Below, one piece after another: positions 6,403 to 11,763 of a stretch of 13,439 nucleotides of DNA. The translations under genes were made by a program, and so were the position numbers. How positions within the stretch are numbered: position 1 is the stretch's first letter; each line of letters starts with the position of its first letter. Where the stretch lies: contig JAZDOL010000073.1 of assembly GCA_043798775.1 (NCBI GenBank), positions 1 through 13,439 of the forward strand, given 5' to 3'. The notes beneath the pieces are model-generated. The model was not told the origin of the DNA, did not search any database, and saw nothing but the letters and a program-made list of their open reading frames with translations. The DNA is from CAZUEG01 sp043798775 (GTDB lineage Bacteria > Patescibacteriota > Minisyncoccia > Minisyncoccales > GWA2-46-15).

Positions 6403-6430
6403 GAAAAACCCGTTCGCGGGTTTTTTCTTT
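6403..6430 (+). terminator. Strong rho-independent terminator
   Basis: AAAAACCCG (6404-6412) pairs with CGGGTTTTT (6417-6425) around the tetraloop TTCG, followed by TCTTTTG. The A and T runs on both sides could let it work in either direction, and it lies 20 bp after the stop of the peptidoglycan-binding protein gene. Confidence 0.93.
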
Positions 6431-6462
6431 TGTTATTACAACAAAACGGGCTAAGATATGAG

Positions 6463-7221
6463 ATGGACAATTACAATAAAAAGGCGTGGGAGTGGGTGGT
6501 TAAAGAAAAATACGGCGGTATTTTGCCTGAAGATGAACAGTTAATTGCCGTCGATCTTAAGTGGTTAGAAAAAGGTGAGCCGGTTGATTATATTATCGGT
6601 TATTGCCGTTTTTTAGGTTGTCATATAGATCTATCTAAAAAGCCGTTGATTCCACGCCCGGAAACCGAATGGTGGGTGGAGCAGGCGATAAACGAGATAA
6701 AGAATAACGGCATAAGGAAAGATTATTCTTTTCTGGATATATTTAGCGGTTCCGGATGTATTGGCATTGGTTTGTTAAAAAATATCGACGGTTGCCATGT
6801 TGATTTTGTCGAGATAAACGGATGTCTCGTAAAACAAATTAAAATCAATGTCGCTCTTGGTAAAATCAAAAATAACCGCTACCGGGTAATTAAATCTGAC
6901 ATTTTCGGTAAAGTGGAGAAAAAATACGATATAATATTTGCTAATCCGCCATATATTCCCGAAGCGCGGCTTAAAAAATTACCATTATCGGTAAAACAAT
7001 TTGAACCACACCAAGCGCTCTTCGGTGGTAACGATGGTCTATCGTTAATCAATCTTTTCCTTGAGCAAGCAAAGGGTCATCTTAAGAAAAATGGATTGCT
7101 TCATATGGAATTCGACAGCCAGCAAAAGAAATCAATTGAACTAATACTAAAAAAATACGGGTATCGCGCGGAGTTTTTAAAAGATCAATATGGCAAATGG
7201 CGCTATCTCACCGCCAGTTAA
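6463..7221 (+). CDS. prmC: Release factor glutamine N5-methyltransferase
   Basis: PrmC (HemK) methylates the glutamine of the GGQ motif of peptide-chain release factors, using S-adenosylmethionine in the cytosol, and raises termination efficiency. The 252-residue product has the RPETE substrate-side motif (65-69), SAM motif I FLDIFSGSGCIGIG (90-103), acidic Glu117 after the second strand, and the diagnostic NPPY (161-164) that contacts the glutamine amide. Length is slightly under that of the E. coli enzyme (277), with a reduced N-terminal helical domain. The frame is open upstream to a TTG at 6430, but that lies inside the terminator, so ATG 6463 is chosen. There is no obvious Shine-Dalgarno. 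It sits alone between a terminator and the small pilin-like gene, with no prfA nearby. Confidence 0.92.
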   Translation: MDNYNKKAWEWVVKEKYGGILPEDEQLIAVDLKWLEKGEPVDYIIGYCRFLGCHIDLSKKPLIPRPETEWWVEQAINEIKNNGIRKDYSFLDIFSGSGCIGIGLLKNIDGCHVDFVEINGCLVKQIKINVALGKIKNNRYRVIKSDIFGKVEKKYDIIFANPPYIPEARLKKLPLSVKQFEPHQALFGGNDGLSLINLFLEQAKGHLKKNGLLHMEFDSQQKKSIELILKKYGYRAEFLKDQYGKWRYLTAS

Positions 7222-7285
7222 AATCCGTAAATTGTTGTTTTTAATCAGAACTGATAAGATAATGGTAATGATAAAGGATATGAAA

Positions 7286-7420
7286 ATGAAGCTCCCCAAC
7301 CTAACGGTCGGGATATCTTCTCCCGCGCTTCGTCGGGAGCGAAATCCCGCCGAAGCGGAAAATTTATTTCGCGTTCATCCGCGAGCTTATGCTCACGGTT
7401 TTCCGCGAAGAGGGATAAAA
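7286..7420 (+). repeat. Palindromic coding element, copy A
   Basis: This 135-bp segment is 93% identical (126 of 135 aligned positions) to copy B at 9849-10013, apart from a 30-bp in-frame insertion there. It can fold into three parts: CCCAACC/GGTCGGG (7295-7301/7306-7312, one mismatch), CTCCCG/CGGGAG (7320-7325/7334-7339), and a long arm with ATCCC/GGGAT (7344-7348/7412-7416), GCGGAAAA/TTTTCCGC (7355-7362/7399-7406) and apical CCGCGAGC/GCTCACGG (7379-7386/7391-7398). It is also read as the first 45 codons of the small gene starting at 7286. Repeat identity and pairing are directly visible; the mobile nature is inferred. Confidence 0.85.
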
Positions 7421-7519
7421 ATAACAAAACAAAACGGATTCTCGGCGATTACCGCCTTAATCGTTTTGGCGGTTGTTTTGGCGGTTGGCGTTATCGTGTA
7501 TTTTATGGCAATCAGATAG
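7286..7519 (+). CDS. Small pilin-like or single-pass membrane protein with an element-derived N-terminus
   Basis: A 77-residue product. AAGGA (7274-7278) lies 7 nt before ATG 7286, which decides this start over in-frame ATGs at 7262, 7268 and 7280 and a start inside prmC. Residues 1-45 come from the palindromic element and are Arg/Pro rich (includes SSPALRRERNPAEAE). Residues 46-77 run KITKQNGFSAITALIVLAVV and on into a hydrophobic helix. The basic stretch followed by G-F and a long hydrophobic segment resembles a type IV prepilin N-terminus, where a prepilin peptidase would cut between Gly52 and Phe53; the usual Glu5 is replaced by Thr, so cleavage or pilus assembly is uncertain. It could simply be a small membrane protein. 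The start codon is 64 bp after prmC. Confidence 0.55.
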   Translation: MKLPNLTVGISSPALRRERNPAEAENLFRVHPRAYAHGFPRRGIKITKQNGFSAITALIVLAVVLAVGVIVYFMAIR

Positions 7520-7548
7520 CGCAAGGGAAGCGGAAAACGGTGAGGATC

Positions 7549-7583
7549 GCGAAAGCGGGAAAAACCCGACAGCGCAACTTTTT
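7549..7583 (+). terminator. Possible terminator after the pilin-like gene
   Basis: CGGG-AAAAA-CCCG (7556-7568) is a 4-bp hairpin; GCG (7549-7551) and CGC (7573-7575) can pair outside it, and TTTTT follows at 7579-7583. The helix is short and interrupted, so efficiency is doubtful. Confidence 0.35.
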
Positions 7584-7594
7584 ATGATTACCGG

Positions 7595-7603
7595 TGTTAT
7601 ATT
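7595..7603 (+). promoter_or_regulatory. Possible extended -10 promoter for the beta-propeller gene
   Basis: TGT followed by TATATT (7598-7603) fits an extended -10 element (TGn-TATAAT). No -35 is obvious. Transcription would start near 7610, about 25 nt before ATG 7635. AAGGA (7611-7615) lies 19 nt before that ATG, too far for normal use. Confidence 0.4.
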
Positions 7604-7634
7604 ATATTAAAAGGATAAATAACCCATTAATAAT

Positions 7635-9731
7635 ATGATTAATTTTGTGAATAAAGAGGTTAACAAAACAGTTGGTTTTTTGATTATCGCCCTAATAGCC
7701 TCAATGGCCGTCGCCGGTATTGCCCTAGAAGATGAAGGGGTTTTTACAATCCCCAGTTTTTCCATAAAATGGCCGGTGATCAATCTGCCCCACATTTCTC
7801 TTTTTCCGGTAAATGAGCCGAAAATTAAAGAGCTGGAAAAATTCTCTTCACTGGCGGAATTCAAGGAATATTTGCTTAAGTCGCAAGGATATGAATCATA
7901 TTATGGTTTGGGAACTGATGATCGTAACTTTTCAGAAGCAAGTACTCCTCAACCGAACATGATTATTGATAAAGAACTGTCTGTTACAGGTAGCCAATCA
8001 ACGCCGGATAGGGTCTCGGGTACCAATGTTCAGGTAATCGGCATTGACGAGCCGGACATCGTTAAAACTGACGGCAAAAATATCTATTTTGCTCCGCAAA
8101 ATATTTACGGAGGATGGATTGAGGAGCCGGTCGGTATTCAAGGAAAGATGATAATGCCTCCGTATCCTTATGAATCTCCGAAAACGAAAATCATTAACGC
8201 TTTTCCGCCGGCGGCTATTAAAAAAATTGCGGAAATTTCCAAAACGGGAAATCTGCTTTTAGTAAAAAATATTTTGATCGTATTCTCTAGTAATAACCAG
8301 ATAACCGGTTATGACGTCAGCGACCCGTTAAATCCCAAGGAAAAATGGACATTGAAATTAGAAAATTCCACCCAGCTTACCGGCGTGCGTTTGTATGGGG
8401 AAAAAATATACCTAGTCACCGCGACGACGGTGAATATTGATTATCCCTGCCCGATAAGAATAATGGCCCTAAACGGCAGCACGACGGAGATTAAATGCAC
8501 CGATATTTATCATCCGGTCAGCCAAATTCCTGTTGATAGCACCTATACGGTGATGCAGGTTAATCCGTTAGACGGCAGTACCGAGAAGAAAGTTTCTTTT
8601 GTCGGATCTTCGGGAATGTCGACGGTATATATGTCGGAAAACGCAATCTATGCCACTTATCCTTACTATGAAAGCATTATCACGTTTATGGCGAGATTTA
8701 TTGGGGAGAAGGCAACCGATCTTATGCCGAAAGAAATAGTAACCCGCCTTAAAAAGCTTGATGGTTACGATATCAGCCAGCAGTCAAAAATGACGGAATT
8801 TCAGCAAGTATGGGACCGCTATATGAACGGATTATCGGGCGATGAGAAACTAAGAATCGAAAACGAATTAACCAACCGGATGAACGATTATTATAAAGAT
8901 CATCAAAGAGATCTGGAAAAAACGGGAATTGTAAAAATCGGCATCAGCGATTTATTGGTTAAAGCATCGGGCAGCGTTCCCGGGCACTTGTTGAATCAAT
9001 TTTCAATGGACGAATATAATAGCAATTTGCGGGTAGCGGTGACGATTGGCCAAAGGTGGGGAGTGTTTAACGGCTTAGGAAGCGGGGAAACGGCTAACGA
9101 TGTCTATGTAATGGACCAGAATTTGAATATCGCCGGTAAAGTCATAAACTTGGGGTTAACGGAAAAAATATATTCCGTCAGATTTATTGAAGACAAGGGG
9201 TATCTTGTTACTTTCAGGGAAACAGATCCGTTTTATGTGCTTGATTTAAGCAATCCGAGAAATCCGCAACTGAAAGGCGAGTTGAAGATTCCCGGATATT
9301 CCGGTTACCTTCATCCGTTAAAGAGCGGGTTGATTCTTGGAATCGGCAAGGAGAATTGGCAGGTCAAAATTTCTTTATTTGATGTTTCCTCTGATAAAGA
9401 TCCCAGAGAAGTGGCAAAATATATTCTTAAGGATTCTTGGTCTGATGTTTTGAACAATCATCACGCTTTCTTGAACGATCCGAAGCATGAAATATTCTTT
9501 ATGCCTGGTTCTAATGGTGGCTATGTGTTTTCTTATAAATTAAGACCAGTTTTAGCCGTTAAATATCAAGACGACAGAGATAACAGATTAGAGATGGTTA
9601 AGGCGATAAGCGACATCTCTGCCAGAAGAGCGGTTTATATCAATGACTATTTGTATGTTATCGGCGACGATAAGATCCGGATCTTCAACGAAAACGACTG
9701 GCAGGAAGTAAATTCTTTAATCCTTAATTAG
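7635..9731 (+). CDS. Membrane-anchored secreted beta-propeller domain protein (PF09826-like)
   Basis: A 698-residue protein with a basic start and one membrane segment at about 12-31 (signal anchor), then a long outer region. It carries the hallmark motifs of the secreted beta-propeller family: TNVQVIGIDEPDIVKTDG (130-147), VPGHLLNQFSMDE (about 445-458), and a blade reading KIYSVRFIEDKGYLVTF followed by DPFYVLDLSNPRNP (about 511-545), then YLHPL. A charged helical insertion (about residues 350-435) separates propeller halves, also usual for the family. Its biochemical role is not established; these proteins are assumed to be extracellular and to bind proteins or carbohydrates. The ATG at 7635 is chosen as the only one before the membrane segment; no well-placed Shine-Dalgarno is seen. 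The gene stands alone with a possible promoter at 7595. Confidence 0.9.
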   Translation: MINFVNKEVNKTVGFLIIALIASMAVAGIALEDEGVFTIPSFSIKWPVINLPHISLFPVNEPKIKELEKFSSLAEFKEYLLKSQGYESYYGLGTDDRNFSEASTPQPNMIIDKELSVTGSQSTPDRVSGTNVQVIGIDEPDIVKTDGKNIYFAPQNIYGGWIEEPVGIQGKMIMPPYPYESPKTKIINAFPPAAIKKIAEISKTGNLLLVKNILIVFSSNNQITGYDVSDPLNPKEKWTLKLENSTQLTGVRLYGEKIYLVTATTVNIDYPCPIRIMALNGSTTEIKCTDIYHPVSQIPVDSTYTVMQVNPLDGSTEKKVSFVGSSGMSTVYMSENAIYATYPYYESIITFMARFIGEKATDLMPKEIVTRLKKLDGYDISQQSKMTEFQQVWDRYMNGLSGDEKLRIENELTNRMNDYYKDHQRDLEKTGIVKIGISDLLVKASGSVPGHLLNQFSMDEYNSNLRVAVTIGQRWGVFNGLGSGETANDVYVMDQNLNIAGKVINLGLTEKIYSVRFIEDKGYLVTFRETDPFYVLDLSNPRNPQLKGELKIPGYSGYLHPLKSGLILGIGKENWQVKISLFDVSSDKDPREVAKYILKDSWSDVLNNHHAFLNDPKHEIFFMPGSNGGYVFSYKLRPVLAVKYQDDRDNRLEMVKAISDISARRAVYINDYLYVIGDDKIRIFNENDWQEVNSLILN

Positions 9732-9772
9732 TAAAGAACAAATCGGAAACAAAAAAGTTTTGGGGAGCGCGC

Positions 9773-9814
9773 AGTCGGTAGTCATCTGTTTTAAGAGATA
9801 TCTCTGCCGACTAC
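9773..9814. repeat. Inverted repeats with two alternative pairings upstream of copy B
   Basis: AGTCGG (9773-9778) can pair with CCGACT (9807-9812), or GTAGTC (9778-9783) with GACTAC (9809-9814); the two are mutually exclusive. Between them lies the 12-bp palindrome AGAGATATCTCT (9794-9805). It starts 41 bp after the beta-propeller stop codon. It may be a weak transcript-end hairpin or part of the repeat region; no T-run follows. Confidence 0.45.
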
Positions 9815-9848
9815 TAATACCCGCCGGGCAACGGAGGAAACAAAAAAT

Positions 9849-10013
9849 ATGAAGCTCCCCGACCTTACGGCTCGCCTCGCTGAATCTTTGGCGAAATGGG
9901 TCGGGGTATCTTCTCCCGCGCTTCGTCGGGAGCGAAATCCCGCCGAAGCGGAAAATTTACTTCGCGTTCATCCGTGAGCTTACGTTCATGGTTTTCCGCG
10001 AAGGGGGATAAAA
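9849..10013 (+). repeat. Palindromic coding element, copy B
   Basis: Second copy of the element at 7286-7420, 165 bp long because of a 30-bp insertion after codon 7 (9870-9899). The first stem is a perfect 8 bp here (CCCCGACC/GGTCGGGG), with the insertion in its loop forming a smaller TCGCC/GGCGA stem. The apical stem reads CCGTGAGC/GTTCATGG and pairs fully using two G-T pairs, although three of its positions differ from copy A. Structure is therefore kept while sequence drifts. Confidence 0.85.
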
Positions 10014-10169
10014 TCAATAAATGCCCGGCTCGTAGTGCTCCCGTTAACTTTTTTGTTTCCTTTTTGTTTTATACTTGGCTTTATCGCTTGCCGAGTTTTT
10101 GTTATTTTGGTTGGTAAAACAAAAAACGAAAACTTAGCTTTATCGCTTACCGAGTTTTTGTTATTTTGA
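9849..10169 (+). pseudogene. Decayed paralogue of the element-led small membrane protein (internal TGA)
   Basis: ATG 9849 has a strong Shine-Dalgarno GGAGG (9833-9837) 11 nt upstream. The reading frame matches the protein of copy A from its first codon (MKLPDLT, then SSPALRRERNPAEAE after a 10-residue insertion) but stops at TGA 9975-9977, where copy A has CGA; the intact part is 42 codons. If read through, the same frame continues with GFPRRGIK and a hydrophobic stretch (VVLPLTFLFPFCFILGF) to a stop at 10167-10169. The hydrophobic tail may only reflect T-rich DNA. A single C-to-T change explains the break. A truncated 42-residue peptide could still be made. Confidence 0.45.
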
Positions 10170-10303
10170 TAATAAGGCAAAAAACAAAAATGAGGTTTTA
10201 TCAGTAGTCGAATTTTTGTTATTTTGGTTGGTAAAACAAAAAACGAAAACTTAGCTTTATCGCTTGCCGAGTTTTTGTTATTTTGATGATAAAGCAAAAA
10301 ACG

Positions 10304-10334
10304 AAAGCCCGGCTTTATTTAAAATTGGGCTTTT
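10304..10334 (+). terminator. Terminator-like hairpin in the last array unit
   Basis: AAAGCCC (10304-10310) pairs exactly with GGGCTTT (10327-10333) across a 16-nt loop, followed by TTGTTAT. It lies only 17 bp before the next start codon and would stop transcription coming from upstream. Confidence 0.45.
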
Positions 10335-10342
10335 GTTATACT
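10334..10342 (+). promoter_or_regulatory. Possible extended -10 promoter giving a leaderless transcript
   Basis: TGT-TATACT fits the extended -10 consensus, with five of six bases of TATAAT. The box ends 8 bp before ATG 10351, so the transcript would begin at or within 2 nt of the start codon. No Shine-Dalgarno is present, in keeping with leaderless initiation. A -35 is not obvious. Confidence 0.45.
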
Positions 10343-10350
10343 GGTTTTAT

Positions 10351-11682
10351 ATGAAAATCGCTGACCTTTGGCAAAAATTAAAAGAAATATTCAAAATCCG
10401 TGGGCGATTGATTTTGTTTTATGCTTCCCTGTTTTTTATTATTTTTTTGGTGGGAATTGGTTCCGGTTATCTGATTTTTAATAAAAACGGGAATGTTGAA
10501 CCGCAAATTACCGACCCATATATTGCTTTTATTAGCGAGATATACGACACCGTCAAAACCAATTACTGGGAGAAGGTTACCGATGAAAATTTAAGCAATG
10601 TGTTCGAGCTGGGAGCGGAAAAAATTACTGTTAAGCCACAGGTTCTGGAATCCAAGAATAAGTTAGGCGTAGAGAAGATGGTTACAGGAATAATCAAAGA
10701 AATGCCGGAAGAAAAAAAGAAAGAGTTTATTGTGGCGCTGGGTAATATTGTTTTGGTAAATCTCCAGCCATTCGGTCGTAGCCAGCTCTACTCGATAAAA
10801 GACGAAACGGGGCTGAAAAACAACTTACAAAACATCGATACCGGTACCGACTTGTATTCGGTTTTAGGCGTGGATAAAAATGCTTCATCAGAGAAAATTA
10901 GCAGCGCTTACAATGAAAAGATTGCCGAATTGGCGACCGAAGAAAATCAACCGGATTATTCTGAAAAACTAAGCCAGCTCGAACGGGCCAAAGACGCTTT
11001 AATAAATGAAACCGCCAAAAATGCATACGATGCGACAAAAGCGGAACCGACAGTAGTCGGCGAGTTGATTAGTCCGTCGGTCCTTCATTTAAAGATTAAA
11101 AGAATATCGCCGACGGTATTAAGCGAGTTAAAGCAAGTTACCGATAATTTTGACAAGGGCGAAGCTTTGGATTCTTTAATTATCGATTTGAGGAGCAATA
11201 TCGGGGGATCAATGGATATCCTCCCTTATTTATTGGGTCCGTTTATCGGGCCGAATCAATACGCCTTGGAACTATTACATCAGGGAGAATATACGCCGAT
11301 AAAGACATTATCCGGCTGGCTGCCGGGTTTGGTACGGTATAAAAAAGTAGTTGTTTTAATTGACGGGCAAGATCAGTCGTCAGCCGAAGTGGTTGCCTCT
11401 GCCCTTAAGCGTTACAATGTCGGCGTTGTTGTTGGATCGAAAACAAAGGGATGGGGCACGGTAGAGAGAGTATTCGATCTGGAAACGCAAATCGACAAAA
11501 ACGAAAAATACTCCGTGTATTTGGTCCATAGTTTAACTATCGGCGATGACGGCCAGCCAATCGAGGGAAACGGAGTAGCGCCGGTGATTGATATCAGTAA
11601 TAATAATTGGGAAAATCAATTAACACCTTATTTTAACGATCCGGAACTGGTCAAGGCAGTCAGAAACATCATCAGCAAGTAG
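10351..11682 (+). CDS. Membrane-anchored S41 (C-terminal processing) peptidase-like protein with a J-domain-like insert
   Basis: A 443-residue protein. ATG 10351 is chosen because the longer frame back to 10264 runs through the tandem repeats. A membrane segment lies at about 19-43, followed by a Ctp-like helical N-terminal region. Residues 167-227 resemble a DnaJ J-domain: DLYSVLGVDKNASSEKI, helix II with AY (186-187), then helix III ending KNAYD; the invariant HPD is replaced by QPD (200-202) in a longer loop. The S41 core follows: IDLRSNIGG (278-286), the Ser motif QSSAE (342-346; Ser343 aligns with the nucleophile) and GSKTKGWG (362-369), where the usual catalytic Lys of GKG is Trp368. 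GQPIEGNGVAPVI (401-413) is the typical closing loop. It may be an inactive or altered protease, acting outside the membrane. I see no PDZ domain. Confidence 0.8.
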   Translation: MKIADLWQKLKEIFKIRGRLILFYASLFFIIFLVGIGSGYLIFNKNGNVEPQITDPYIAFISEIYDTVKTNYWEKVTDENLSNVFELGAEKITVKPQVLESKNKLGVEKMVTGIIKEMPEEKKKEFIVALGNIVLVNLQPFGRSQLYSIKDETGLKNNLQNIDTGTDLYSVLGVDKNASSEKISSAYNEKIAELATEENQPDYSEKLSQLERAKDALINETAKNAYDATKAEPTVVGELISPSVLHLKIKRISPTVLSELKQVTDNFDKGEALDSLIIDLRSNIGGSMDILPYLLGPFIGPNQYALELLHQGEYTPIKTLSGWLPGLVRYKKVVVLIDGQDQSSAEVVASALKRYNVGVVVGSKTKGWGTVERVFDLETQIDKNEKYSVYLVHSLTIGDDGQPIEGNGVAPVIDISNNNWENQLTPYFNDPELVKAVRNIISK

Positions 11683-11763
11683 CCATAAAAATCAGCAGAT
11701 GTCATTGATGGGAAAATAAATGTTTAGGGTCTAATAGAGATTAACTCATAGAAAAAACAGGAT

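Larger units (their letters stand above)
9745..10060. repeat. Imperfect terminal inverted repeats bracketing element copy B
   Basis: The 25-bp segment at 9745-9769 and that at 10036-10060 are reverse complements at 21 of 25 positions, including an exact outer 15-mer (GGAAACAAAAAAGTT against AACTTTTTTGTTTCC). They bracket copy B of the palindromic element. No target-site duplication is visible just outside. The A/T runs raise the chance of coincidence, but the shared GCTCCC inside is not low complexity. Copy A lacks these ends. Confidence 0.5.
10074..10350. repeat. Tandem array of 58/59-bp units with a 117-bp higher-order period
   Basis: Units begin at 10074, 10133, 10191, 10250 and 10308 (last one partial), 59, 58, 59 and 58 bp apart. 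Each holds GAGTTTTTGTTATTTTG or a close variant, then a CAAAAAAC-type segment that can fold back on it. Units 1 and 3 share GGTTGGTAAAAC, units 2 and 4 share a GATRATAARGC variant, so the array is better seen as two 117-bp dimers. Units 1 and 4 open with a weak stem (CTTRGC/GCCGAG) in front of the T-run, like a terminator. A partial unit may precede at 10049-10073. The array ends at the start codon of the protease-like gene. Confidence 0.85.

Noticed and set aside
6430..6462. Upstream TTG start for prmC
   Set aside because: The TTG lies in the T-run of the terminator at 6403-6430, so it would not be at the start of a transcribed message; ATG 6463 fits the family.
7190..7285. Longer start of the pilin-like gene inside prmC
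   Set aside because: No ribosome-binding site there, whereas ATG 7286 has AAGGA at good spacing and matches the start of element copy B.
7529..7551. Third, inverted remnant of the palindromic element (GCGGAAAACGGTGAG region)
   Set aside because: It resembles the reverse complement of the apical arm with gaps, but the match is too short and broken to separate from chance.
9896..10117. Plus-strand open frame of 73 codons across element copy B
   Set aside because: It is out of frame with the copy A protein, starts inside the element and has T-rich composition; better explained as a by-product of the repeat.
9986..10297. Minus-strand open frame of 103 codons with internal repeated peptides
   Set aside because: It is the reverse reading of the tandem DNA array; its peptide repeats follow from the 117-bp period being a multiple of three. 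No ribosome-binding site or promoter is seen.
10074..10350. CRISPR array
   Set aside because: Units are continuous near-identical repeats without unique spacers of constant length, and no cas gene is present.
10264..10350. N-terminal extension of the protease-like protein
   Set aside because: It is the translation of the tandem repeat unit; the membrane segment and normal start follow ATG 10351.
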